Assembly: GCF_002994635.1 (NCBI RefSeq)
Contig: NZ_PVNL01000117.1
Span: 1 to 64,000, forward strand
From: Enhygromyxa salina
Lineage (GTDB): Bacteria; Myxococcota_A; Polyangia; Nannocystales; Nannocystaceae
Reading direction: 5' to 3'
DNA length: 64,000 nucleotides
Shown here: in pieces, positions 17,957-26,467 of the stretch
How the letters are laid out: each line of letters begins with the position of its first letter
How positions within the stretch are numbered: position 1 is the first letter of the stretch
Notes under the pieces: generated by a model
Database searches by the model: none
Told to the model about the DNA's origin: nothing
What the model saw: the letters and a program-made list of their open reading frames with translations, nothing else
Position numbers and translations under genes: made by a program

Positions 17957-19579
17957 ATGCCCGAAGGAAGCGCCCGAACCACCTCCAAGCTGCCACCCAT
18001 CGAGTGCCACGATCCTGCGACCCTCGAGCGACTCGGCGAGGTCGAGGTCATGGACCGCGAGCGGGTCGAGGCGATCATCGCTCGCGCGCGAGCCGTGCAG
18101 CCGCAGTGGGCCGCGACCAGCTTCGCCAAGCGCCGCGAGGTGTTTCGTGATCTGCTGGCGTGGATCGTCGAGCACCAGGCCGACATCTGTCACCTCGCCG
18201 CGCGCGACTCGGGCAAGACGCTGATCGACGCGGCGATGGGCGAGGTGTTCCCGGTCTGCGAGAAGCTGCGCTACACGATCGCCAACGGTGAGCGGGATCT
18301 GAGCCCCGATCCACGTAGTCCCGGGTTCTTGCTGCACAAGCGCGGGCGCGTCGAGTACCTGCCGTTCGGGGTCGTCGCGGTCATCGCCCCGTGGAACTTC
18401 CCGTTTCACAACATCTTCTGCCCGCTGATCCCCGCGCTGTTCGCCGGCAACGCGGTGGTCGTCAAGGTCAGCGAGTGGACCTCGTGGTCGGCCGGCGACT
18501 ACCTCGAGATCGTCCATCGGATCCTGCGCAAGCATGGCCTGCCCGCCGACCTGGTCCAGGTCGTGACTGGCTGGGGCGAATCTGGGGCCCACCTGGTCCG
18601 CGGCGGCGTCGACAAGGTGTTCTTCACCGGCTCCCCGGGCAACGGCCGCAAGGTCATGGCGACCGCCAGCGACGATCTGACCCCGGTCGTGCTCGAGCTC
18701 GGCGGCAAAGATCCGCTGATCGTGTGTGACGACGCGAACCTCGAGCAGGCCGCCGACGCGGCCATGCTCGGGGTGTTCACGGCCTGCGGGCAGATGTGCG
18801 TGGGCGCCGAGCGAATCTACGTGTTCGACGAGGTCCACGATCAGTTCGTCGAGACCATGCGGGCCCGGGTCGCCGCCCTGCGCCAGGGCCCGCCGCTGAC
18901 CCACGCGATCGTCGACTGCGGAGCCACGACCATGCCCGCGCAGCTCGAGATCATCTCGGCGCTGGTCGACGACGCGCTCGAGCGCGGCGCCACGGCGCTG
19001 GTCGGCGGCCGCCGCAACCCGGCGCTCGCCGGCCAGTACTTCGAGCCCACGCTGCTCGTCGGCGTCGACCACACCATGCGCATCACCCAAGAAGAGGTGT
19101 TTGGCCCGGTCATGGTCGTGATCCGCGTGCGCGACGAGGCCGAGGCCGTGCGCCTGGCCAACGACTGCCCCTACGGACTCGGCTCGAGCGTGTTCACCTG
19201 CGACCGCGCCCGCGGCCAGCGGATCGCCCGACAGCTGCGCACGGGCATGACCGTCGTCAACGACTACGGCGTCGCGTACATGATGCAGGCGCTGCCGTTC
19301 GGCGGCGTCGGCAACTCCGGCTTTGGCCGCATCAACGGACCCGAGGGCCTGCGCGCGTGCTGCTACACCAAGGCGATCGTCGAGGACCGGGTCCCCCTCG
19401 GACGCAGCGTCAGCTTTCACCCCGTGCGTCCGTATAGCTACGAGCTCGTGCAGACCGCCGTGCGGGTCATCTACTCGCGGGGTCTCCGGGCCAAGGGCCG
19501 CGCGCTGCTCGACGCCGCCCGCATGCTGGCGAGCATGAACAGCGAGTCCAGCGACTCCGACGAGTCCAAGAAGTTTTAG
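17957..19579 (+). CDS. Aldehyde dehydrogenase family protein
   Basis: NAD(P)-dependent aldehyde dehydrogenase, 540 residues. Seen: the cofactor/substrate region VAVIAPWNFPF, FTGSPGNGRK, the active-site Glu in LELGGKDP and the nucleophilic Cys in CGQMCVGAERIYV, then EEVFGPV and PFGGVGNSGFGR. The C-terminal 70 residues extend beyond the usual fold and may associate with membrane, as in some long-chain (fatty) aldehyde dehydrogenases. It follows the lipid hydroxylase gene on the same strand. The natural substrate is unknown. Confidence 0.9.
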   Translation: MPEGSARTTSKLPPIECHDPATLERLGEVEVMDRERVEAIIARARAVQPQWAATSFAKRREVFRDLLAWIVEHQADICHLAARDSGKTLIDAAMGEVFPVCEKLRYTIANGERDLSPDPRSPGFLLHKRGRVEYLPFGVVAVIAPWNFPFHNIFCPLIPALFAGNAVVVKVSEWTSWSAGDYLEIVHRILRKHGLPADLVQVVTGWGESGAHLVRGGVDKVFFTGSPGNGRKVMATASDDLTPVVLELGGKDPLIVCDDANLEQAADAAMLGVFTACGQMCVGAERIYVFDEVHDQFVETMRARVAALRQGPPLTHAIVDCGATTMPAQLEIISALVDDALERGATALVGGRRNPALAGQYFEPTLLVGVDHTMRITQEEVFGPVMVVIRVRDEAEAVRLANDCPYGLGSSVFTCDRARGQRIARQLRTGMTVVNDYGVAYMMQALPFGGVGNSGFGRINGPEGLRACCYTKAIVEDRVPLGRSVSFHPVRPYSYELVQTAVRVIYSRGLRAKGRALLDAARMLASMNSESSDSDESKKF

Positions 19580-19582
19580 ACA

Positions 19583-20101
19583 TCACAGGTGCATCGCCGC
19601 CATCAGCTTGTGCGCGCTCTCGACTCCATTCATCGGCAGCGCGCCAGGCTGCAGCACCCCTAGCTGGATCAGCAGCGTGGCCTGATCAAAGTAGAGGTGC
19701 TCGTGCGCAATCTTGTCGCGCTCGAATTCAACGATCGCCGTGACCGGCAGCACCACCGCGTTGTAGGTGGGCGCGACCCCCGGCGCCAACCACTGCATCT
19801 CGATGTCGTGGGTAAACTCGTAGATCAGCTCCTCGACGATCCGGTCAATCCCCACGGTCAACGAGATTGAGATCCGCCGCATGTCACCCGGGATCTGGGG
19901 GATGAAGCGCTCGCCGTAGAACACCGTCAGCGCGGCGTGGCCGACCCCGCCCAGGCCCGTGGGCACCATCAAGACGTGAGATTCGGAGACCATCGTCGCG
20001 AGCACGCCGTCGAGGTCCTTGGTGACAAATTCCGCGTAGGTGTGCCGTCGCCAAACGTGGACCTGCTTCTCTTGTGCGGGCGTGAGTGGTGACTGCGACA
20101 T
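19583..20101 (-). CDS. SnoaL/NTF2-like protein
   Basis: 172 residues from the ATG at 20101; an ATG at 20125 is possible. The pattern matches the SnoaL-like NTF2 fold: VWRRHTYAEFVTKDLDGVLATM, then strands with SHVLMVPTG and FYGERFIP, then TAIVEFERDKIAHEHLYFDQAT. Such cones bind small hydrophobic ligands or act as hydrolase/cyclase-like enzymes; the catalytic role here is not evident. Convergent with the aldehyde dehydrogenase gene (three bases apart), and on the same strand as the pilin gene but separated from it by a strong terminator. Confidence 0.75.
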   Translation of the reverse strand: MSQSPLTPAQEKQVHVWRRHTYAEFVTKDLDGVLATMVSESHVLMVPTGLGGVGHAALTVFYGERFIPQIPGDMRRISISLTVGIDRIVEELIYEFTHDIEMQWLAPGVAPTYNAVVLPVTAIVEFERDKIAHEHLYFDQATLLIQLGVLQPGALPMNGVESAHKLMAAMHL

Positions 20102-20138
20102 GATAGTTGTCGTAGCAGATCGCACGGTCGACGCAGCG

Positions 20139-20172
20139 CAAAAAACGAGCGGAGGCGCGGTGCCTCCGCTCG
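20139..20172 (-). terminator. Rho-independent terminator of the pilin gene
   Basis: On the - strand GAGCGGAGGC and GCCTCCGCTC form a perfect ten-base-pair stem with a five-base loop, followed by G and six T. It lies 30 bases after the pilin stop codon. This is the clearest terminator of the window. Confidence 0.9.
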
Positions 20173-20201
20173 CTCGCGGGGGTCGAGTCAGCGCGTGTCA
20201 G

Positions 20202-20855
20202 CTACTCGACTTCTTGATCGACGTACAGCCCGATCGCCGCGTTGACGCCCTGCTGATCGCCCGCGCCGCTGCGCTCGTAGGTCGAGTACACCGCGTCGTC
20301 GTCGAGGTCCGCGAACGCCTGCGCGGTGAACTGGCAGCGGCCGTAACCGACGATCTCGTTGGTCGCGACGAAGTTGTAGTGGAAGTAGTGCCCCTGCTCT
20401 TGCAGGTAGTTCAAGCCGTTCCACACCGCGTTGTCGTTCCAGTCCGCGATGTCGTAGTAGCCCGCAGGACCACCGCCGGTCGCCGGGATGCAGCGACCAC
20501 CGGGGCCCTGGTTGCAGTTGGTGGCCAGGGCCGGCGTGATGCTTGCCTCACCACCGGTCGGCACGCCGTCGGGGTGCGGGCAGCGGTGCGGCGCCATGTC
20601 CTCGACCGCGCCACCATCACCGATGAACGCGGTCGCGCCACGATCGGCGTGCTCGCTCTTGAAGAAGCTCGAGGCCGAGTCGTAGATCTTGGCCAGCTGG
20701 GTCTTCGCTTCCGCGGTCTTGGCCCGACGCATGTACTTTTGCAGCGCTGGGACCGCGACCACGGCGAGGATGCCGAGGATCGCGACCACGATCATGAGTT
20801 CGATGAGGGTAAAGCCCTTTGCGCTCTTGAGTTGTTTGATGTCGATCTTTTTCAT
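20202..20855 (-). CDS. pilA: Type IV pilin (PilA-like)
   Basis: 217 residues. A short basic leader ends in KSAKG, followed by the type III signal FTLIELMIVVAILGILAVVA, with prepilin peptidase cleavage after Gly14 and the conserved Glu at +5. The C-terminal globular part has Cys residues that could pair in a D-region loop. Good ribosome-binding site (AAGGACA) before the ATG at 20855. It could be the major pilin for twitching/S-type motility; no other pil genes are in the window, so it might also be one of several pilin paralogs. Confidence 0.9.
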   Translation of the reverse strand: MKKIDIKQLKSAKGFTLIELMIVVAILGILAVVAVPALQKYMRRAKTAEAKTQLAKIYDSASSFFKSEHADRGATAFIGDGGAVEDMAPHRCPHPDGVPTGGEASITPALATNCNQGPGGRCIPATGGGPAGYYDIADWNDNAVWNGLNYLQEQGHYFHYNFVATNEIVGYGRCQFTAQAFADLDDDAVYSTYERSGAGDQQGVNAAIGLYVDQEVE

Positions 20856-21191
20856 TGTCCTTGCTCCGTCTGATCTCTGACCCATCTCGTTGTTGGGGTT
20901 GCGCGCAAGCGAGCGTGCTGGTGAGCGGATCTCCCTATTTCGCCTGTCGAAGAGAAGCAGCACGCGTGCCCGCGAATCGCAGGTCGACAAGTCAAAGGAT
21001 TCCGTGGGCTTGAGAGCATCGGCCCCGCGCGCAATTGTCCGAGTGCCGCACAGCGTCCGACGAAGTTCGGCCGCCGACCAAAAATCGTCACCACGAACCA
21101 GACGAAACACGTGTAGCGGTGCCTACGCGGCGACGTACGGGCGTTTTCGCGTCCCCACCCGGAACCGAGGAGATCCGAGTAGACTCCCGGC
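20856..21191. other. Divergent intergenic region between pilin and esterase genes
   Basis: 336 bases without a supported gene. It must hold the pilA promoter and that of the divergent lipoprotein. Because myxobacterial pilA genes can be sigma-54 dependent, the - strand was read for GG-N10-GC; no convincing site was found. Confidence 0.4.
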
Positions 21192-22412
21192 GTGCGCCTC
21201 ACCGCCTCGCTCTCCACGCTCCTCGCGCTCGCCGCCAGCCTCACCGCCTGCTCGGGCGACGACCCACCGCCCACCGCGAGCGAGTCTGGATCAGACAGTG
21301 GTGACGGCGACGAGACCTCGGGCGAGACCGCGGGTGAGACTTCAGGCGAGACCGCAGAACCAGGCAACCCGTTCGCCGAGGTCGTCGAGCAGGGGCTCGG
21401 CGACTACCTCGGCACCATCGAACCCTCGGAGGTCATCGAAGATGGGATCGCCACCCACTACCTGTTCGATCCCGCCGACGGCCCGATGTGCCTGCGCGGC
21501 GGCTCGTACTGGGTCTCGGCCCGCTCCGGCACCCAGGACAGCGCCGATCTCGTCATCTATCAACAAGGCGGCGGCGCGTGCTGGTCGGATCTGTGCACCG
21601 CGTTCGAGAGCGTGGGCCAGCCGGGCATCCCCGAGGCGGGCATGCTCAACCGCGCCATACCCGAGAACGTGTTCGCCGACTGGAACGCCGTCTACCTGCC
21701 CTACTGCGACGGCTCGCTGTTCACGGGTGACGTCGAGATCGACGATGACGACGACGGTGAGATCGATCGCTTCCATCACGGGCTCATCAACCTCTCGGCC
21801 GGGCTCGACGTCGCCCACGACGCGTTCCCCGACGCCAAGCGGATCGTGCTCGCGGGCAGCAGCGCGGGCAGCTACGGGGTCCACCTGTCCAACATGCTGG
21901 TTCGCACGCTGTGGCCCGACGCCGAGCTGATCATCGTCGCCGACTGTGGCGTCGGCATTGGCAAGCCCGGCGACTTCGAGTTCGTTCCCGGCTTGCTCGA
22001 AGAGTGGAACGCCCTGCGCCTGTTCCCCGACAGCTGCGACGACTGCGTCACTGATCACATCACCAACCTGCCCAGCTGGCAGCTGGACCGGGATCCCAAC
22101 ATGCGGTTCGCCGCGATCGCCTCGTACGACGACGCCGTGATCGGCGGCGTGTTTCTGGGCCTCGGCGCGGGCGAGTACGAGCAGGCGATGACCGCCGAGC
22201 TCGCCAAGCTGTCGAGCCAGCACCCCGATCGCTACCATCGGTTCTTGTTCGACAGCTCGCTGCACACCACGATCAGCAGCGACAGCAGCACCCCGGGGAT
22301 CCCGGGCCTGACCGCCACCTACGACGCCACCTTCGTCGACGGCACCAGCGTCGCCGACTGGCTGGGCCTCCTGATCGAAGACCCGGCCGGGTTTGGCGAT
22401 CGCATCGAGTGA
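21192..22412 (+). CDS. Pectinacetylesterase/Notum-family lipoprotein
   Basis: 406 residues from a GTG at 21192. The signal peptide ends in SLTAC (lipobox Cys20) and is followed by a Ser/Gly/Glu/Thr-rich spacer. The catalytic domain shows the family hallmarks: YQQGGGACWSD (oxyanion region), YLPYCDGSLFTGD, the nucleophile elbow GSSAGSYGVHLSN, and a C-terminal His in LFDSSLHTT. Such enzymes remove acetyl or acyl groups from polysaccharide or lipidated protein; in bacteria the substrate is usually unknown. Probably exposed on the cell surface. The next gene follows closely. Confidence 0.85.
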   Translation: MRLTASLSTLLALAASLTACSGDDPPPTASESGSDSGDGDETSGETAGETSGETAEPGNPFAEVVEQGLGDYLGTIEPSEVIEDGIATHYLFDPADGPMCLRGGSYWVSARSGTQDSADLVIYQQGGGACWSDLCTAFESVGQPGIPEAGMLNRAIPENVFADWNAVYLPYCDGSLFTGDVEIDDDDDGEIDRFHHGLINLSAGLDVAHDAFPDAKRIVLAGSSAGSYGVHLSNMLVRTLWPDAELIIVADCGVGIGKPGDFEFVPGLLEEWNALRLFPDSCDDCVTDHITNLPSWQLDRDPNMRFAAIASYDDAVIGGVFLGLGAGEYEQAMTAELAKLSSQHPDRYHRFLFDSSLHTTISSDSSTPGIPGLTATYDATFVDGTSVADWLGLLIEDPAGFGDRIE

Positions 22413-22444
22413 CGGGTTCGTGTAGACCCGACGGACGTCCGCCG

Positions 22445-23032
22445 GTGCAACCCTTCTTCTATCTCGCCATCTTGATCGTCGGCTTCTCGATCAATTTTGC
22501 GTGGGATCGCACGGTTCGGCGCCGGCGCGCCAAGCAGCTGGCCGAGGCCCGCCGCGAGGCCCGACCCCGCGCGCTGCCGGTCGCGCTCGACGAGGACGAG
22601 CGCGCGCGCCGACTGCCCGAGCCGCGGCTGCGCGGCTTCGTGGATCTCTCGCGCGCGACCTTCATCGAGCTCGACGCGCTGATCAATCACTTTGATCTGC
22701 TGCTGCTGCGGTCCCGCGATCGGGCTCGGTTTGGCGTCGTCACGATCGACGCCGAGCAGCCCCGCGCGGACGCCCTGCGGCTGCTCGAGGGCTGGGTCAA
22801 CGGCTGGGCCGACGTCGATGACCAGACCCGCGAGCGCCTGCGGAGCGTTGCGCTGGGGCCCGAGACCGTCGTCGGCGTGATCGAGCGTGAGCGTGAGCGG
22901 GTCCGCTACGAATTTCGCCGCGACACCGAGCCGGTCCTGTCGCAGACCATCACGGATCTCGATCGGGCCGTGATCCACATGCAGGGGGCCGTCGCGCTGC
23001 TCGAGGCGGGCGACGACGATCCCTACCGCTGA
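22445..23032 (+). CDS. Small membrane-anchored protein, paralog A of a tandem pair
   Basis: 195 residues from a GTG at 22445; a GTG at 22409 overlapping the previous stop would add 12. One N-terminal membrane helix (FFYLAILIVGFSINFAW), then a strongly basic segment, then a cytoplasmic alpha-rich domain with the motif ALINHFDLLLLRSRD, and a C-terminus ending DDPYR. The next gene has the same layout and a matching motif and ending, so the two are tandem paralogs. No known domain was recognised. Confidence 0.7.
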   Translation: MQPFFYLAILIVGFSINFAWDRTVRRRRAKQLAEARREARPRALPVALDEDERARRLPEPRLRGFVDLSRATFIELDALINHFDLLLLRSRDRARFGVVTIDAEQPRADALRLLEGWVNGWADVDDQTRERLRSVALGPETVVGVIERERERVRYEFRRDTEPVLSQTITDLDRAVIHMQGAVALLEAGDDDPYR

Positions 23033-23114
23033 CGTCGAGCGCGCAGCGGCGTCACGGCAGCGCGGCCCGCCATGATTTTGGCAGCTGACCCGCCTCGGGC
23101 TATTTTGGAGCCCG

Positions 23115-23711
23115 ATGCTCGTCGAGCTCACGCTCTTGGTCGCCGCTGGCCTCGGCAACCTCGCCTGGGACCTCACGGGTCGGCGGGTGTCTGCGCGTTC
23201 GCGTCGACGTGCGAGGCGCGAGCGCCGACGCGAGAGCTTGCCGCTCCCGGCCGCCGACGACCACGCCCACGACCCCTTCGACGTCGTCGCCGGCCTCGCG
23301 CCCGAGCCCTTCGTCGCGTGTACACGCGTGACCGCCGAGGAGCTCGATCGCGTCGTCGATCACTTCGATCTGGTCCTGCTGCGGGCCGAGGCCGGCGAGT
23401 CGTTGGTCGGCGACATCGTCTACATCGGCGCCGAAGCTCCGCGCGAGCGCGGGCGCGAGCTGCTCGACGCGTGGCTGCAGGCCGTCGCCGAGCTGCCGAG
23501 CAACATCGTCGACCGTCTGCGCGACCTCGGGCTCCCGGATCTGGCCCTCGCTGACACCCGCGAGCGTGAGCGCGCTCGCAACTACTGGCCCAACGCCGCC
23601 ACCTCGAGCGCCCACCTCGAGGCCACCGCGACCGACTTCGAGGCCGCCGTCGTCCTGCTCGTCTCGTTCCTGCGCACGCTCACTGCCGTCAATGGCGATC
23701 CCTATCGCTGA
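23115..23711 (+). CDS. Small membrane-anchored protein, paralog B of a tandem pair
   Basis: 198 residues. It has an N-terminal hydrophobic segment (VELTLLVAAGLGNLAWDL), an Arg-rich stretch, the motif RVVDHFDLVLLRAEAGE and a C-terminus ending GDPYR, all parallel to the preceding gene. Both encode TRERERxR-like helices before a final helical segment. Divergence is high outside these blocks, implying an old duplication. Function unknown; the pair may form a hetero-oligomer at the inner membrane. Confidence 0.7.
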   Translation: MLVELTLLVAAGLGNLAWDLTGRRVSARSRRRARRERRRESLPLPAADDHAHDPFDVVAGLAPEPFVACTRVTAEELDRVVDHFDLVLLRAEAGESLVGDIVYIGAEAPRERGRELLDAWLQAVAELPSNIVDRLRDLGLPDLALADTRERERARNYWPNAATSSAHLEATATDFEAAVVLLVSFLRTLTAVNGDPYR

Positions 23712-23853
23712 TCGCCCATCGGTACTGGTTTGCTCCGCAGATCGTGCGACCCATCTCCTCAAACCGACGACCTCCTGCACCCCGAGCAGGCGCGCTACAG
23801 GCTGCGCCAGATCAGTCGACAGGAGCCACCCGCGGCGGTACCTTCGCCACCCG

Positions 23854-24438
23854 ATGAGCGACGTCGACCCGAAGCCATTGATCCGCGCCGAGCGCGAGCA
23901 GATTAAGCCTCACCAGGGCGCGCTGGTGTGGCTCACGGGGCTGAGTGGCTCGGGCAAGACCACGCTGGCCCGCGCGGCCGAGCGCAAGCTCCACGGCATA
24001 GGCATCCACACCTACCGGCTCGACGGCGACGTGGTCCGCGATGGCCTCAACGCCGACCTCGGATTCTCGCCCGAGGACCGGCGCGAGAACGTCCGGCGGA
24101 TCGCGGAGGTTGGGCGGCTCATGGTCGACGCTGGGCTCGTCGTGCTCGTCGCCGTCATCGCTCCCTACGCCAAAGATCGCGCGACCACCCGGGCGCGCTT
24201 CAACGACGGCGACTTCTTCGAGATCTGGGTCGACACCCCGCTCGAGGTCTGTGAGCAGCGGGATCCCAAGGGCCTGTACAAGCGGGCCCGCGCGGGCGAG
24301 CTGACCGACTTCACCGGCATCTCGGCCCCCTACGAAGCCCCAGAGTCGCCCGAGCTGCGGGCGATCGGCGGCGGTGACCTCGACGAGCAGCGCGACCGCG
24401 TGATCCAGATGCTGCGTGACGCTGGCAAGCTCGGCTGA
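23854..24438 (+). CDS. cysC: Adenylylsulfate kinase
   Basis: APS kinase, 194 residues, makes PAPS from APS and ATP in sulfate activation. Seen: P-loop GLSGSGKTT (about residues 28-36), LDGDVVRDGLNADLGFSPEDR (APS-binding block), VAVIAPYAKDR, and the lid/substrate region DPKGLYKRARAGELTDFTG. Full length for the family. No sulfate adenylyltransferase gene adjoins, so PAPS here may feed sulfation or assimilation encoded elsewhere. Start at ATG 23854; the longer upstream frame is unrelated sequence. Confidence 0.93.
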   Translation: MSDVDPKPLIRAEREQIKPHQGALVWLTGLSGSGKTTLARAAERKLHGIGIHTYRLDGDVVRDGLNADLGFSPEDRRENVRRIAEVGRLMVDAGLVVLVAVIAPYAKDRATTRARFNDGDFFEIWVDTPLEVCEQRDPKGLYKRARAGELTDFTGISAPYEAPESPELRAIGGGDLDEQRDRVIQMLRDAGKLG

Positions 24439-24460
24439 GCCCAGACCCCCGTAGATCGCC

Positions 24461-25003
24461 GTGGACGTCCCCGACCCCGCCGCGGACATCGACCCCCGCC
24501 GCCTCGTCGGTGCGTGGTACGTGCTGGTGTCCAACTACGGGTTCTGGCGCGGGTCCACCCACCCCCGCATCGACTACGACCTGCTCACGCCCGGCGAAGA
24601 TGGCCGCGCGAGGCTGCTCGAGTCTCGGCGCTTTCGTGCGCCTGACCTGCTTGGGCGCGCGCGCGCGCGGTTGGTCGTGCAGGCTTGTCGGGCAGGGCGG
24701 CCAGGGGAGCTGTTCTCGCGCGGGACTGGGCTACGGTGGGGGTCGAGGCATCGGTCGATCGTCGTGCTGGCGGATTCGGGCTATCGGTGGACGGTGGTCT
24801 GGTACACGCGCTCGAACTTTGGCGCGAGCCAAGGGCTGTCGATTCACACGCGGGACCCGTGGATCTCGCAGGCTCTGCTCGATCGGATCCTGGCGCGGGT
24901 CCGGGCGCACCCGTTCTCGAGCGTGCGGTGTGAGGGGTTGGTTGCGCCGGAACAGCACTGGGTCCCGCCTGAGCCGTATCGGCTGGATTCAGTGTCCGTG
25001 TGA
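24461..25003 (+). CDS. Lipocalin-like protein
   Basis: 180 residues from a GTG at 24461. It opens with the lipocalin-type VGAWYVLVSNYGFW block, and the C-terminal half carries RWTVVWYTRSNFGASQGLSI followed by a helix ending near RVRAHPF, reminiscent of the bacterial lipocalin Blc strand H and C-terminal helix. There is no signal peptide or lipobox, so a cytoplasmic ligand-binding barrel is implied. Some third-base bias weakens toward the 3' end. Assignment rests on pattern only. Confidence 0.6.
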   Translation: MDVPDPAADIDPRRLVGAWYVLVSNYGFWRGSTHPRIDYDLLTPGEDGRARLLESRRFRAPDLLGRARARLVVQACRAGRPGELFSRGTGLRWGSRHRSIVVLADSGYRWTVVWYTRSNFGASQGLSIHTRDPWISQALLDRILARVRAHPFSSVRCEGLVAPEQHWVPPEPYRLDSVSV

Positions 25004-25055
25004 ATTTGGACGTTCGCCCACACCGTCAGCGACCGACCGCGAGACCGGGGCGCGC

Positions 25056-25319
25056 TCAGGGGATGATCGAGTCGATCCCCTCGGGTCCGCCGATCCGCGC
25101 GAAGCTGAGGATCCCCGCGATCAAACCTGCGGCCAGCGGGGACAGGTCCAGCAGTGCCACGAATACGACCAGCACGACATTCCAGATGACCACAAGCACC
25201 GACGCCCACCGCGTGCGGCGACCGTCTTGTGCGATGTACTCATCTACGATCGCCAATGGTGGCGGGTGAGACTGTGGAGCCGACGAGAGCACGAGCGAAA
25301 GAACCGCTTGCGTCAACAC
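25056..25319 (-). CDS. Small membrane protein, hypothetical
   Basis: 87 residues, with one strong hydrophobic stretch (ASVLVVIWNVVLVVFVALLDL) followed by a weaker one, and an amphipathic ending. No family recognised. It is the last gene of a - strand run that starts at 29086. The start has no obvious ribosome-binding site, so the gene is tentative. Confidence 0.45.
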   Translation of the reverse strand: MLTQAVLSLVLSSAPQSHPPPLAIVDEYIAQDGRRTRWASVLVVIWNVVLVVFVALLDLSPLAAGLIAGILSFARIGGPEGIDSIIP

Positions 25320-25414
25320 GCAACAAATTTACGAACAGACAGGCCAACCGCAGCCTGCAGGATCTTCGCGCGTTGCACCTCGATGCCAGGTCTCGTTGCG
25401 CGTCGCCGGCCAGA

Positions 25415-26413
25415 TCAACGCCAGACGGTGACCCACGCGTTGTCGCGCGCGACGTCGTTGGCGATCGTCGACGACCGCTGGCTCGCCAGCGACGCGAAGG
25501 GATTCGGCGCCGGACCAAGCACCCGCGTCACCCCAACGGCGGTCAGCAGGCGGGCCTCCGCCGCTGCCTCCCACGACCGATAGCTCGTGACGACAAAGGG
25601 CACGCCGGAGCCGCGCAGCTCGAGGATCGTCGGCTTCCAGCTCGGGTAGAGGGTCAGCCCGCAGTCGTAGCCGAGCACTAGATCCGGCCGGCCGAGCTCG
25701 CGCCAGAGGCTGCGGCGATACAGGCCAGTGTGAGCGCGGAGCGTCAGCGGTGAATCGGCGGGTTTGGACTCGGGAACGCGTGAGTCGTCGAGCATTGGGC
25801 CGACCAGCGCGAGCTCGAAGCGGGTCCCGGGGAACAGGCGAGCGAGCGTGGCCCAGAGCGCGGGTGGAAGCCGTTGCTCGCGCTCGTCCGCCGCCATCAC
25901 GTGGATCGAGATGACCCCTGATCGGGCCGCCCGCGCGGGAATGTCGAGGTCGGCGAGCGCGCGCGCGAGGGTCAGCGGGCGGGTGCCCAGATCGGTCAAC
26001 AGGCGCCGCCTGGCCCCGACAATGTCGGCCTCGAGGAGGTCGTCCCAGCCCGCGAGATCGTCGATCCGAGCCCGACCAATCCGATCGATCAGTGCGTCGA
26101 CCAGGGACCCCCTCGCCGCGAACACAGCGTCTTGCGCGATCGTCCGAAGGTCGGCGCAGACGAGGTCGTGCCAGCGGGCGTCGACGCGCTGGTGGGCCTC
26201 GCCGCAATAGCTCACGCCGCCACACACCACGCAGGCCCGCGCCGGTCGGCTACCGCAGACGAGGCATGCGACCGCAGCGTCCGCGCCAGCGAGGCCCGGC
26301 GGCGCACGCTCCACCGTGGGCGGTGGTGGTGAGAGCCGGGCGATCTTCTCGAGTTCGGATACCTGCACGGGGTAGTCGAGCAGCGGCGCCATGGGAGCGG
26401 GAGCATAGTCCAT
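25415..26413 (-). CDS. MYND-type zinc finger protein with MSS51-like C-terminal domain
   Basis: 332 residues. Residues 50-86 contain a complete eight-ligand MYND pattern: Cys50, Cys53, Cys61, Cys64, Cys70, His74, His82 and Cys86, with the typical SYC and HQ pairs (His replaces the sixth Cys). MYND fingers bind proline-rich peptides and are mainly eukaryotic. The C-terminal about 200 residues resemble the domain that follows MYND in MSS51-like proteins: a segment ending RPDLVLGYDCGLTLYPSW, then PFVVTSYRSWEAAAEARLL. In those proteins it is regulatory. Here the partner is unknown. It lies 54 bases downstream of the Cys-rich protein gene and is probably co-transcribed. Confidence 0.75.
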   Translation of the reverse strand: MDYAPAPMAPLLDYPVQVSELEKIARLSPPPPTVERAPPGLAGADAAVACLVCGSRPARACVVCGGVSYCGEAHQRVDARWHDLVCADLRTIAQDAVFAARGSLVDALIDRIGRARIDDLAGWDDLLEADIVGARRRLLTDLGTRPLTLARALADLDIPARAARSGVISIHVMAADEREQRLPPALWATLARLFPGTRFELALVGPMLDDSRVPESKPADSPLTLRAHTGLYRRSLWRELGRPDLVLGYDCGLTLYPSWKPTILELRGSGVPFVVTSYRSWEAAAEARLLTAVGVTRVLGPAPNPFASLASQRSSTIANDVARDNAWVTVWR

Positions 26414-26467
26414 CGAGTCACCGTCACCGGGTGACGATGGTGTGCACCGAATCGCACGAGCCGACGC

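Noticed and set aside
20856..21191. Sigma-54 promoter for the pilin gene
   Set aside because: A GTGCC and GCAA word pair near 21030-21045 has the wrong spacing for a -24/-12 element.
22409..22444. Upstream GTG at 22409 as start of membrane paralog A
   Set aside because: It would put 12 polar residues before the membrane helix, unlike paralog B, so 22445 is preferred though not proved.
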